From NCBI RefSeq assembly GCF_020740795.1, contig NC_067312.1:59024405-59088404 (forward strand): 64,000 nt of DNA. The letters run 5' to 3'. Each line of letters starts with the position of its first letter. The first letter of the stretch is position 1. The translations under genes were made by a program, and so were the position numbers. This document shows, piece after piece, positions 47,001 to 57,376 of the stretch. This stretch comes from Apus apus (taxonomy: Eukaryota; Chordata; Aves; Apodiformes; Apodidae). The notes beneath the pieces are model-generated. The model was not told where the DNA came from. It was given only the letters and a program-made list of their open reading frames with translations, and did not search any database.

Positions 47001-49374
47001 CAAGTCTGCAGCACCAGGAAGAAAACTGCAGCTAGAAATTCAGAGGAATTTTCAGTGCAGGAGCTTGGGAGCTTTGGATGGTGTGTCACTGGGTACTACC
47101 CACTGAGGCTTAGCTGGAAGTACAGTGCCCAAGCAGTTCTGTATCAAAACCTGCTTTGTGACAAAAAGAGCACAGCCTCTTGCATCAGTGCTCTGTCACC
47201 AGGCAGGGAGGGATCAAATTGTCTCTTGTCATGTTAGCACTCAATTTGTCCTTGTAGAAGTCATCATCACCCGCCGCTTGAGAGACCGGGAGTTGCTCCG
47301 GAAAAGAAAAGCAGAAGCCCAGGAGAAAGATTCAGTTCAGTGGGTTCTGAGGTAAATCCTTCTTATGCTGTGGAGTCATTTTTTTGATGCACTTAGCCTG
47401 AGGCAACCCAGCCACTCCATCTTTGCACAAGGACAGAGCGGAGCAGGGCCCCATCAGGCTCCAGTGGAGAAAGGTGACCTGCAGCTGCTGGAGGTCTAGG
47501 CAGACACTGGGGGGAAAAGATGGACAAGTGCAGGTTGTGTAGGCAGTGGGTTAGGTGGCAAGCAAACCTCAACTACAGTGTGGGGCTGGGGAAAGAACAT
47601 TTTTGGAAAAAAAATTGAAAACATTCTCCCAAACCCCTCCCCCTGCCCCCAGTGTGGCCACAGGAGGCTGCCATGCAGGGCTGGGAAGGAGGGCTGGGGC
47701 TGTGCAGCTTCTGCTGGGATCGACCGGGCTGCAGTCACAGCCAGGGCTCAAAAGAGAAGCCTTGGGGTGGGAGGGGAAGTCCTCTGCTCCCTGCATAACT
47801 TTCACCCTCGCGGAATCCCCTGGTAGGCAGCAGGAAAAGACCAAGAGGCAAAGGAGAGGAGGAGGGGCCAGGCGAGGAAGGGGCCGCCAGCCAGCGGTGC
47901 AGCCCAGCCCGCAGCCCGACCCGCAGCCGGACCCGCAGCCGGAGCCGCAGCCGAAGCCGCAGCCCGACTCACGCGGGGAGGCTGAACCAGCGCTGCCGGA
48001 GCTGGCACCACCTGAGCCGGTGTACCCAGAACAGCCGGCCGTGCTGACTTTCCAAGACCTGGTCAGTGGGATGCAACCAGGAGTGGCGGAGAGAGAGCCA
48101 GCAGCCAGGATCCAGGATCCCACAGGTGAGCTGCCAGAGAGCCACTGGCCCCATCAGGGCTTGGGGGGCAGTGCAGTGCCACCTCTTGAGGACTATCAGC
48201 CAAGGTTGCACCCCTCACCAACAACTAGCCTGCAGCACCACCAGGGCACAGGTCCCTACCCAACAAATGTGACTCGGGTAGCTGTGAAAGGGATGGGGAT
48301 GGGATGTTGGGGCTGTCAGGGCAGATAACTACTCTCCAAGTCGTGGAGAGTGATAAAAAGCCCATTCCTGTCAGTAGAGACATTGGCATGGGGTCTGTGG
48401 TCCCTGATCCGAAACAGCTCCTTGTCCTAAGGACAGCCCTATGGCTCTGCCAAGAGCCGGGTTAGGGCAGAAATGCAGTTGATAGGAGATGAGGTCTCTT
48501 GAGGCCAGAGCTGATCAGGGAGAACCAAAGCCTGGACATGTTCATCTACAGTCCACCTGGTTTTGGGGCTGACACTAGGGTGGTGAGGAGGGAAAGGTGG
48601 GCACTAGGTCAGGGCATAGGTGTCTGCAGGGGACTACTCCTTTGGGACCTGCCAGGTCTGAGGCAGGGAGGGCACTAAGCTGGTCTGAACAGCAGACTGC
48701 TGTCTGGGTGTGGGAAATCCATTACAGCTAACGCAGGTTGGGCCAGCATGAGTTGTTTCCATATCCAGCTTGGGAAGAGGAAAGCAGATTGCTTCAAAAC
48801 CAGGAAAACCTAGGAACTGCTTCAGAGGACATGAGCATCCTCGGACCACCAATTACCACATTTCCAGCAATATCTGTGTCAGGGGGGAAGAAGATACCTC
48901 TCACTGCAAGGCAACCAACACCCTTATGCCATGGAGAAAAAACATCCTGCATCTTGGCACCTGGGGCTGACCAGGGCACATCACACCAGTCCATCTCCCT
49001 GCCCTCAGAGCCTGAAATGGGCAGGCATCAGAGCTCTGTTTATTTGCCTCCTGCTTTTAAATCCACTGAGGCTTTACCCCCTCCAATTCCCCTCCACAAG
49101 CCCTGGGAGTGCTGTGTCCTTTGAGAAGCAGGCAGCCCACCAGGAGCTACCTAACAGCATGAGCAATCACAGGACCCTGGCCATGGGGGTTTTAGCACAG
49201 CATGGAGGGGTAATGCATGAGACCCCCACCATATGAAATGATCTGTCTCTTACATACCTTATAGGTGAAGAGGAGGTGCTGAAACCAGCAGAAGCAGAAA
49301 TACCAGAAGCTTTGAATACTCCTCTGGAAAATGAGCAGGAGGAAAATGAATACATCCCACACATTCTATTCTAA
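44015..49374 (+). CDS. HEMGN: HEMGN, hemogen (erythroid nuclear regulator; avian Z-linked sex-determination candidate)
   Basis: Four exons (82 + 94 + 299 + 110 nt) join without a frame break to a 194-residue protein. Identity rests on the start (LGKD at 4-7), the block RELLRKRKAEAQEKDSVQWV (38-57, human RELLRKRKAEVHEKETSQWL), the following basic stretch QQEKTKRQRRGGGARRGRGR (60-79), and the short C-terminus ending in LF like the human protein. Residues 38-80 form the nuclear-localisation region. Residues 87-106 are a PQPx repeat. The C-terminal 35 residues are very acidic, matching the activation region of the family. Mammalian HEMGN is about 480 residues, so this form is short; a further open frame inside intron 3 may add about 115 residues. 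Family knowledge: a GATA1 partner and target in blood cells; in chicken it is Z-linked and reported to act in the male gonad upstream of SOX9. Confidence 0.92.
44097..47257 (+). other. HEMGN: HEMGN intron 1
   Basis: A 3.2-kb intron. It has a degraded CR1-like stretch near 45200-45440; otherwise nothing was recognised. Confidence 0.75.
45200..45440 (+). mobile_element. Degraded CR1-like fragment in HEMGN intron 1
   Basis: Segments around GGGCAGCTCAGGACAGGAAGG and GGGCTGTTCAGCCAGGAGAC resemble CR1 ORF2 3' sequence on the plus strand, with many substitutions. Confidence 0.55.
47258..47351 (+). CDS. HEMGN: HEMGN exon 2 (most conserved block)
   Basis: Acceptor CTTGTAG, donor GTAAAT. It encodes EVIITRRLRDRELLRKRKAE and the following QEKDSVQWVLR; this is the clearest match to mammalian hemogen and contains basic nuclear-localisation clusters. 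Confidence 0.95.
47827..48125 (+). CDS. HEMGN: HEMGN exon 3 (basic region and PQP repeat)
   Basis: Acceptor TGGTAG chosen because only it keeps the frame and yields WVLR-QQEKTKRQRR. The donor is CACAG|GTGAGC. The exon carries the second basic cluster, the PQPx repeat and a Pro/Glu-rich segment ending at RIQDPT. Confidence 0.9.
47909..47968 (+). repeat. HEMGN: Coding minisatellite, five 12-base units (PQPD/E/K)
   Basis: Five in-frame units of the type CCGCAGCCSRAS encode PQPD-PQPD-PQPE-PQPK-PQPD at residues 87-106 of HEMGN. A 12-base unit keeps the frame whatever the copy number. Confidence 0.9.
48769..49113 (+). other. Phase-compatible open frame in HEMGN intron 3, possible extra exon
   Basis: After the acceptor-like ATATCCAG, a phase-1 frame stays open for about 118 codons (AWEEESRLLQNQENLGTASE onwards). 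It could rejoin the last exon through a weak GT at 49114 with phase preserved, giving a hemogen of about 309 residues. The weak donor and lack of obvious similarity to mammalian hemogen argue against it. Confidence 0.35.
49265..49374 (+). CDS. HEMGN: HEMGN last exon (acidic C-terminus)
   Basis: It follows CCTTATAG and joins exon 3 in phase 1. It encodes EEEVLKPAEAEIPEALNTPL and a second acidic stretch ending YIPHILF and TAA. The terminal LF resembles the mammalian end (YVLF). Confidence 0.88.
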
Positions 49375-49499
49375 TTTTTTGGTGGTGGTTCTTTGTTTTG
49401 TTTGTAGGGGATATTTTGTTTGTTTAATGTTATGACTCCTGTGTGGAAAATTCTGATAAGTACTGCAGAGTGGTTTTGACCAGTTCCTTCCTTGTGAGT

Positions 49500-49505
49500 A
49501 ATAAA
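49500..49505 (+). terminator. HEMGN: Polyadenylation signal of HEMGN
   Basis: AATAAA lies 126 bases after the TAA, followed by a T-rich stretch at 49523-49552. Confidence 0.75.
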
Positions 49506-49552
49506 GCCTGCACTATCCTGATCTCTCCACTTTCTCTGGTTCTTTCAGGTTA

Positions 49553-51120
49553 CAATTAGGGGGAACACTTGCACAAAGGCAATCCTTTGGGAGTTGCCTG
49601 GAACCCACCAGCCCCCTGCCCTCTCTGCCAGCAGGCTGTTCACCACAGAGGGCTGCACCATGCCCCAACACACTGCAGTTTCAGTGTACAGACAAACATC
49701 CATCTGCGTTTCTGAAAGGCATTTCTCATCTGCAAAAATTTCAAGTGTTGTTGCAAAGCTGAAACCCACTGTGATTTTTAGCTGGCTGGAGCTGCCTGGC
49801 TTGGGCTTTTTCCAGCAACAGATAAACCCTAGAGCCCCTTGTATTACTATCTTCCATCTGAAGGTCTTTCTAGTAGTCTGTTTTCCTCCCCAGCAAACAG
49901 CTTGCTTTCCTAAAGCCTGGAAAATGTTTTGTTTTCAGCTTCTGGGCAAGCTCACTCTGACCTTGCTGAGCCGCTGAGTTAGGCAAACAAAAGATGGTTG
50001 AAAACAGCTGAGCACAACAGGCTGAAACTTGGCTGAACCATACACCTATGTCAGGGAAATGCCGTGTGGGGCAAATGCGGGATCCTCTCTGCACAGTTGT
50101 TGTCTCCCTGGCTTCTTGGCCACGCACTGAGGATTACTCCTGAAGCCAGAAAATAATGAGTCAGCTTCTCTCTTTCCACATTTCAGGTCTTGTGGTCTTC
50201 TCTCCCATGCGTGGCGCTCTTACTTTCCTGTAATATCCTGACACAGATGGTCTTTTTCCTCTTGGGGAGAGTATTTAAAGCACCTGGCAGGTGTCAAAGC
50301 AGAAAGCCTCCAGCAGCCCAGTAACCAAGCAAATGCAGATCATTCTCCCTGGGCAGCTCCTGGACGGACAGGTCTCCGTGTGCAGGTGTCCTTGCACTCT
50401 TTTGGTTTCCACAGACGTCCCAGCTAATGCAAGGTTGTGCTATCCCCTTGAATGACTGATGCTGGCAGGAGCAAAGCAAGATGTCTCACCTCTGCCATGA
50501 ACTACCCAAACCTTGTTCATAACCCCAAATTCTTACAGCATAACTGGAGGCCTGCAGCATGGAGGGAGCCGTTTCTGGGGAGGATGCTGACCTGAGACCA
50601 AGGTTCTGGGTAAGGACATGCAAGGCTGCACTGGCCTGAAGCTGGAAACAGGAGCCCTTGTTATGGATGACCACCATCACAAAAGCTGTCCTGGGGTCTT
50701 CCTGCAAGTGTGGTGTCCACATCACTTTGCAAGGAGGCTGGGCTGTAGCATCTGCTGCTGCCAGGCAGGCCAGGAGACCCTTCTGCCTGGCAGACACCCA
50801 CACATACTATGGTGGAAGTCACCAAAAGCTGATGGCTGTTTCCAACTCTCCAACCCTCTGCAGTGATCACAGGAAGGGGGAATCAGCCACACTGCACACC
50901 TCCACATCTACATGCATTTAGGCTCACCAGAATGCTTTAGATTTTGGGAAGAAGCAGCTTCTGGGAGGTTTTAGACTCATCTCACAGCACCTTTCAGTCA
51001 AGGAGAGAACAAAACAACAATGTCCCACCTTGTCTGGTGTTGAAGTGAAGCTGTAGAAGGTGGTGAAGGCCCACCAGGGTAAGGGCTCTGTGAAAACAGG
51101 ACAACAATCACTGCTGAAAA
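49553..51120. other. Intergenic sequence downstream of HEMGN
   Basis: No gene was recognised. A TATTTAAAG element at about 50271 is followed 66 bases later by an ATG opening a 37-codon frame, but that frame has no recognisable feature. Confidence 0.5.
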
Positions 51121-51540
51121 ATGTGGGCAGTGGTGCTGATCCTGTGCCTTGTGGGCTGGGGAGCTCTCCATGCACAGAGGATCACCAGAACCAGAGAAAT
51201 TGTTATCTCAAAAGCACTTCTGTTCAACTCTGCAGAGATGCCTTTCTTGGCCATGAGGTCCTGGAGTCACTACACATATCACATGCTGTTTCAGAGCTGC
51301 TGTCACTCTGTCTTCTTTGGCATCTGCAAGAAAGGTGTGTCTGTAAGCAACAAATCTTATCTCAAAACAACTAAGGGAAAGATAATACCCTCCTTTATCA
51401 GCACTTCCCCTTTCTATAACCTGCTTCATTCTCTGAAGAGAGGTCAGATAACAGAACTCTTGCTTATACAGGTGAGGTTCAGAGGCAAAGCTGGACACAT
51501 GGGGTACATTTGCATCCCTGAGGTAAGTCCTGCTGTCTGA
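51121..51540 (+). CDS. Unassigned open frame with signal peptide and consensus splice donor
   Basis: An ATG with A at -3 opens a 139-codon frame. Residues 1-19 (MWAVVLILCLVGWGALHAQ) look like a classical signal peptide with a cleavage site after HA-Q. In frame at 51522 there is CCTGAG|GTAAGT, a perfect donor, so the coding exon may end there and not at the TGA (51538-51540). The mature part has a C-C...C cluster (FQSCCHSVFFGICKKG) and many basic residues. I recognise no family. It could be the first exon of an unannotated secreted protein or a chance frame; no downstream exon was identified. Confidence 0.25.
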   Translation: MWAVVLILCLVGWGALHAQRITRTREIVISKALLFNSAEMPFLAMRSWSHYTYHMLFQSCCHSVFFGICKKGVSVSNKSYLKTTKGKIIPSFISTSPFYNLLHSLKRGQITELLLIQVRFRGKAGHMGYICIPEVSPAV

Positions 51541-51904
51541 ATGGAGCTGGGGACATGTTGCCAAGGATAGCTGTACCTAGGGGAGGGAGGCTGCTGGTTT
51601 GCAGATGCAGTGTATCACCTTCTCCTGAGCTCCAGAGAGATTCCTACCCATGGTCATTAACAGACTGTCCAATAGGGGAAATTATCACCTCCTGGGATGA
51701 CAAGCAGGGTCTGAGTCTGACATGAAGGGGAAGGCTGGGGGAGGTCGGAGATCTTTAACAAATTGTATCCTTGTTGGTGATAAAGAGTGGTTGATGGTTT
51801 CAGGGAGATGGTTTCTGTCTCAAAGGGGCCATCACAGGGAGCTGGGTCAATGCCTGACACAATGCCTTCCTCTTCGCTGTGCTGCACTGGTGACACAGCT
51901 GCAT

Positions 51905-52200
51905 GGGCCTCTTCCAGGATGCCCTGACCTGGTACTTGAGCCACACAGACCAAGGCAGGCATGCTGTGGTATGCAGTGGGTACAACCAGTATGATTGTCT
52001 CCTTACTTTTGAGATTTAGCTTGCTGTTTCTTAACGGCCACTGGGCTGCGCTGTCTATGCTGCTGTGATCTCATCCCCGGTCCCGTCTCCATGTCCTGCG
52101 GAGTAAGGGGAGCCATCCTGACTGCTGACAGACATGACAAAACAGTTAAGGAGGGGGAAGCTGACAGCATCTGCCAAAGAGTCAGACTCTCCTCTGTCCA
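51905..52200. repeat. Direct repeat copy A
   Basis: About 295 bases that recur at 53859-54165 in the same orientation. The best block (51910-51968) matches 56 of 59 bases in copy B; the rest is more diverged. Copy A is poor in CpG. Confidence 0.85.
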
Positions 52201-52899
52201 CTGCCAACAGATCTTTTTCAACATCCTTCCAGGAAACATGCTTCCAGCCATGTGAGGAAGAAGAGCTTGGTTGTTTTGTGCACCCTGGCTTCCACTTCTC
52301 AAATTATTCTTATGAAGTGGCAACCCCCGCATTGCAGAAAGTATGGGGTGATTTGTAGCAAGCTGTTGCTAATTAGTGATGCTTTGAGCCAGAAAGGTTT
52401 TCTGGTCCTGAGCACAAGTGAGGTCGTAGCTAAGCCTGAGCAGAAAGAAGCAGGCCAGCAATTCAGAGCAAGAGGCCACCAGAGGTCAATGAAAAGCCAT
52501 TCCACCCCACAAGAGCCTGGTCTTGGAGAGATAAGAAAACTTTCTTGTTGATTTACCAATATTGACTTTAAGCAGTGAATCCTGGTAACAGCAAATAATC
52601 CACTCCCTTTTTTGGCCACAGTTTCCTGCTCATAGCGTGTTAGCTCTGATCCTTCCCATTCTGTGTTTGCCATAAATAAATACCTCTCTAATACTGCTAG
52701 GGCTGCCCTGGACTGCAGCTCTGTGCTCAGCTGGGCTCAGCAGTGGTACACCAGCTGGCCTGGCTCTCCCATTTCACCAGGAAGTCATACAACGGTCAAA
52801 AAAGTGAAGGGGGAAGAAAGCTCTGTAGATCTTGAATCCAGCCTCTGCTCAAAGCATGGCTAAATCTGGTCAGACTTCTAACAGCTTTTTCCAACCAAA

Positions 52900-53300
52900 A
52901 GTCAACCATGCCCAAGATTGGAGATCCTCCCCTCTCCAGTCCTCATCCCATAGCTGTCCCACTTTTGAGGGAAGGTTTTTCTTTATGTCTACCCAGATTT
53001 TCCCTTGTCACAGCTTTTGCTCCTTGCCTCTTGTCCCATCTCAATGTGCTTCAGAGAAGCTACTATCTCCATCTTTTCTGTGACCCTCCTTAGAGCTCAA
53101 GTTAGACTTCATGCTCCCCTTCTCTTTTCCAGGTGAACAAACCTGATTCCCTCAGTCTGTCCTATGCTCCAGCTCCCTCTCTCGGCGGCCTCAGCTGGAC
53201 TCCAGTATAACATCTTTCTCGTACTGGGTTATCCTAACTGGGTCCAGTATTCGAGGTGTGGGCTTATCCACACCAAGCACAGTTTAGGCTGAAACCTAAT
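52900..53300 (-). mobile_element. Degraded CR1-like fragment
   Basis: Plus-strand phrases such as CTTGCCTCTTGTCCCATC and GAACAAACCTGATTCCCTCA resemble the reverse complement of a CR1 3' region (the LVP and SLEKRR parts). It lies between the two direct-repeat copies. Confidence 0.65.
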
Positions 53301-53858
53301 CCATCTGGATGGACTTGGGACTTTGAGTACATTTGTGCTGTTGTCTCCTTCAGATGGCTTGAGGTTTTCACTGACAAAGCAGAGAAAATGCAAAGAAACC
53401 AGGACACAGTTTCTGTGGTAAACAGTTCAGTCTGAGCTTTGTAGCCTTAATAATGACTCTTTTTTCAACCCTCTTCTGTACACACCATCTTCCAAGCAAT
53501 TTGCAAAAGTACTAAATGTGTCTGAGTGCAGAATTACATGCTTCTGAGAATTACTGCTTGTCTGTCAAAAGGTTTAATTGCAGACTTAAGGTGCAGCTCT
53601 AGTGCTTCACTTTTATAGCTAAGCATTATATTCTGGGCAAGATTCAGACACCAATATTCGGGTACCCAAAGCAGTAGCTTTACATTCCCACTGGGAAACA
53701 CCTTGAGTACTGAATCAGAAACAGGCCATTTGACCTCAGGACGCAGCTGCAAGGGATGTGCATGCAGCCAGTGTTGGCTGAGCCTCCGGATCAAACCAAT
53801 GCCACTGGCATCCTGCAAGCATTTCCGCAGGACACCCTTTGGATTCTGCGGGCTGTGT

Positions 53859-54165
53859 GAGGCTCTTCCAGGATGCTCTGACCTGCTACTTGAGCCACAC
53901 AGACCAAAGCAGGCATGCTGTGATAGGCAGTGAGTGCAACCACTACGGCTGTCTCCTTACTTGTGGGATTCAGCCTGGTGTTTGTTAATGTCTACTGTGC
54001 TGGGCTATCCATGCTGCTGTGAGCTCGTCCCAGGGCCGCCGGCCCTGTCCCCACGTCCTGCAGCGCGCGTGGAACCACCCTGAGCGCCGACAGCCATGAC
54101 GAGACACCTAAGGAGGAGGAAGCTGACATCACCTCTAGGAAAACCAGCCTCTCCTCCCTCCCTCA
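53859..54165. repeat. Direct repeat copy B
   Basis: Second copy of the repeat, offset by about 1954 bases. It is richer in CpG than copy A and runs into the orphan CpG island. Both copies keep GTAAGGAGAC on the minus strand, which looks like a splice donor. Confidence 0.85.
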
Positions 54166-54530
54166 GTCCCTCCCACCGGCGGCGGTCGCCGGCCCCGGCC
54201 GCGCCACGGTCCTGCAGTGCCCTCTAGTGGCAGCACCGGCCCCGGTCCCGGGGGGCTGCACCGGCCCCGGGGGCTGCACCGGCCCCCGGACAGTGGTCTC
54301 GGCTCCCGCGGGGCTGTCGTAGGCAGGGGCCAGGGCTGCGAGAAGGCGGGCGTGGGGTGGTTTCCACCCCCGGCGTCTCAGAGGGTGGTCGCCAGGCTCT
54401 GTCCCCGTGGTGGGCGCGGCGGGACCCGGCGCGAGGGGCTGCCCGAAGGGTCACACCCCGCTCCGGCGGCCGTGCCGGCTGATCCAGCGGCAGGGACGTG
54501 GTGGCTGCCCCAGGTCAGGAGTGAAGCTCG
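54030..54530. promoter_or_regulatory. Orphan CpG island
   Basis: About 500 bases of high GC and dense CpG in otherwise AT-balanced intergenic DNA, with three GCACCGGCCCC-containing units at about 54234-54289. No start codon of a recognised gene lies in it. In human, TRMO would sit between HEMGN and FOXE1, so this might be a relic or promoter of a TRMO-like or noncoding transcript; no TRMO exon was recognised. Confidence 0.7.
54217..54230 (-). promoter_or_regulatory. CTCF-like binding motif in the orphan CpG island
   Basis: The minus strand reads CCACTAGAGGGCAC, a full match to the CTCF core, with CTGCAG beside it. It points the same way as the motif at 25708-25721 and lies between HEMGN and FOXE1. 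Confidence 0.6.
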
Positions 54531-57064
54531 TCTTTATGAACGTCGGAAGTACAAAGGCGAGGATTTAGTTCCTCCCTGTTAATTGTTGCACAGCTGGCAG
54601 TGTTGATACATTTAAGTCTAGTTCATGTAGCGGCAAAGAGATAGTGTGTTTTACATACACTTAGGGGGGAAGGCTTGGAACCGTTTGTCCTGGTGGCTTC
54701 AAGTGAGGCTGTGTTTTGCCGTTTCTCTAGAGGGGAAGGGGAGGAGAAAACCTGTATTAAGACACAATATGAAAGAGGTGACCCAAGAAGGAAAACTGTT
54801 CTTCACAACTTTTTTTTTTTTAAGGAAAAAAAAAAGAAGAAAAGAAAGAAAAAAAAAAAGGTTGTTCCCTGTATAAAGGTCCAAGCCCTGAATCATCCTC
54901 TGCTTCCTCCACGAATAAAACCACTAATATTAACACTAATACTCCAAGCACAGCATCTGACACCATGGCAGAGTGGGACCACTCACTAGACGTTTGTGAC
55001 CAACACAATAATTGCTACTCTTGCCTGGAGAATGGGGCCGTGATGCGAGGTCAGCCTTCATGGAAAGCCATGTGAGGGCATCTGGAGTTTACAGGATTTT
55101 CATGTAAGCACACGGTCCACCTTCCCACAGCTAAATTCCACCCACTTCAGCCCCCTCTTCAAGGTGCTACATGTATGGCAAAGGGCCAGGCCTTGGAGGA
55201 CTTTCTGTTGCATTTTCCCTGCATTTAGGACAATTATCCCAGTCAAGCTGAAGTGCATTTGCTAAAAGGAATTTTTGCTCATGTGCACAACTCAGACCCT
55301 CATGCACTGTTGGCTATGCCCAAGGAAATAATTTACAGTAGCTGTAATTCACTTAGAGAAAGAAAAGACTGGCCCCTGATTGCAGGAAATCCACAGTGAG
55401 AGTGGAGGTGTTGAGATTTCCACTGCCCCTACAAGCTTCCCCAGCCTGCAGCCCCACTCGCATCCTCTGTCCCACAGCAGAAATTCTGGGTTGGTGCCAG
55501 TGGATATAACCCCAGCACAGGAACCTGCTCCCTGGGCTGCCTCTGTCTCACACCCCCAAGATCTGCCCTCTGGCAGCACAGGAGACTGGGCCATGGCAGG
55601 TGTGCAGCCTGAGACACAACAGAAAGAACAAACTTTCCACACCTCAAGAGACAGTCCTCTCCAAGCCCACTGGTGTAGTGTCCTGGTCTTGCAAGTATGT
55701 TTTTATTCAGTGGCTATGGCTTTGTGTTGACCTTGTTGGGGTTTGGTTGGTTATGTTTCTGCCTGAGCTGATTTTAGCTTTCTTGGCTGTGAATGCAGTC
55801 AGTGGTCAGAGAGCTAGCACCTACACTTGTTTTCATTTATACAAGTATTTATTCTATGTGACTTGAACTGTCTATGACTCCAGAGCAAGCAACATCATGT
55901 GTCCCAGTCTATTACAGTGGCCAGTCACTTGTTGCTGCAGGAGCACAAACCTATGTTATTATAGGCAATTTTAGAGAAAACAAGAAAATAAAAACAAAAC
56001 ACAAACAAAACCAAAAACTCCACAAATTTGGGAACCACTGAAAAACAATGTAATACAGAAATAAACACAAGTGAAGCTCAAGACTAAGAAGGAAGAAACT
56101 GTCACTATCAACAACATATCCCCCCTGATTTAGAGAAGGAAACCTTCACAAGGAACATCATGATCTGCCTATTGAAGGCACCAGGATGCTGGTGACTTGT
56201 TTTAAGGCCTACTCACCCCCACCATTGCATCCATCAGCTTCAGTACACAAGAAAGGTGAACATAGCAACATCAAGAAACATGGGTAGATACTAAGAAAGT
56301 GTTTGTGTGCGTGAAGCAATCTCAGCTGCATTACTGAGGGTTTTTTTCTGTAATAATTTTCAGTGTAAGACTAATAATTGAAAATGTGTTGTTAAAATTT
56401 CTGCACGTAGTAATGGCAAACCCTTGGCTTCACTGAAAATGTTCTCTTTTCTGTCCATGACAAGATTTTTAGTATTACATAGGAAGAGGCAGAGATAGCA
56501 ATCAAGAAGAGAACAAATTCATGCTGGCACATCTCTGCCTACATCCAACTGACTGCTGCTATAACAGCTGGACAGTGATCCATCCCACTACAGCATTCAA
56601 GCAAGGGGCTTGCTTGGGAGCCAAATATTCTCTTCCAGAGTCCAACACTGGGCTGTCACTTACACAGCCATGTTTTTGAATTCTCATAGCTAAATAATGT
56701 GCCATTTTCCATGGCTCTGCTGTCTAGATGGTGCCTGCTATGAATCAGGGCTCCAGGCCTACACCAAGACAAGCATGTGAAGCAATTCCTAATGCCAACA
56801 TGGGCCACTGTATCCCGATAGACCAACCAGAGTCTGTACAGTCAGTGCCCCAAAGACTGTCAGAATTTCTGTGCTCACATTAGTTCACATCTAGGCACTA
56901 CATGGTGGGACATCCCCTCTGATCACTAATGCTGGCGCCACAGCTCTTGATAATGGATGCAGGTAAAGCCCATCTCCAGCTGCAAGACTGACCTCTAATT
57001 ACAATTCACAAAGTTTGGACTCCCTTCAAGGTACTGCCTCCTGGCAAAAGGGCAGCTGTCTCCC
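54531..57064. other. Intergenic sequence with purine-rich tract
   Basis: A T-run followed by a long A/G-rich tract lies at about 54811-54860. No gene or known repeat was recognised in the rest. Confidence 0.5.
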
Positions 57065-57376
57065 CTATCTAGTCTTTCTCATAAATTTGATGCACCTTTT
57101 TACCTCTTCCATAGGCAAATAGAGCATACCTGGGAGCCCCAGAGGTATGAAGTAGACCTCTTTGATAACATAGCAGACTAAACTACCTGTTCCCATCTTA
57201 TTCATAGCCCTCCAGGCAGCTTGGGCCATGTACTTGGCACCAGCTGCAGTTTGCTTTCCCTCAAAACCCCTCAGGAAGCCAGTCACTACCCTCTTCTCAG
57301 CAGCAGAAGGCACAACATCTGACATTGTTTTAGCCACACTCAAGCCAGAGCATGGCCCTGAAGCCTGGAGTTACCC
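57065..57376 (-). other. Unassigned minus-strand open frame
   Basis: About 103 codons are open between stops, with an internal ATG at 57325 (MSDVVPSAAEKRVVTGFLRG). The end is basic (VKRCIKFMRKTR). Upstream in the same frame there are stops within a few codons. No family recognised; it may be a relic of a retroelement or pseudogene, or chance. Confidence 0.2.

Noticed and set aside
50271-50450. TATTTAAAG followed by an ATG frame as a small gene
   Set aside because: The 37-codon frame has no signal peptide, domain or clear donor; support is too weak.
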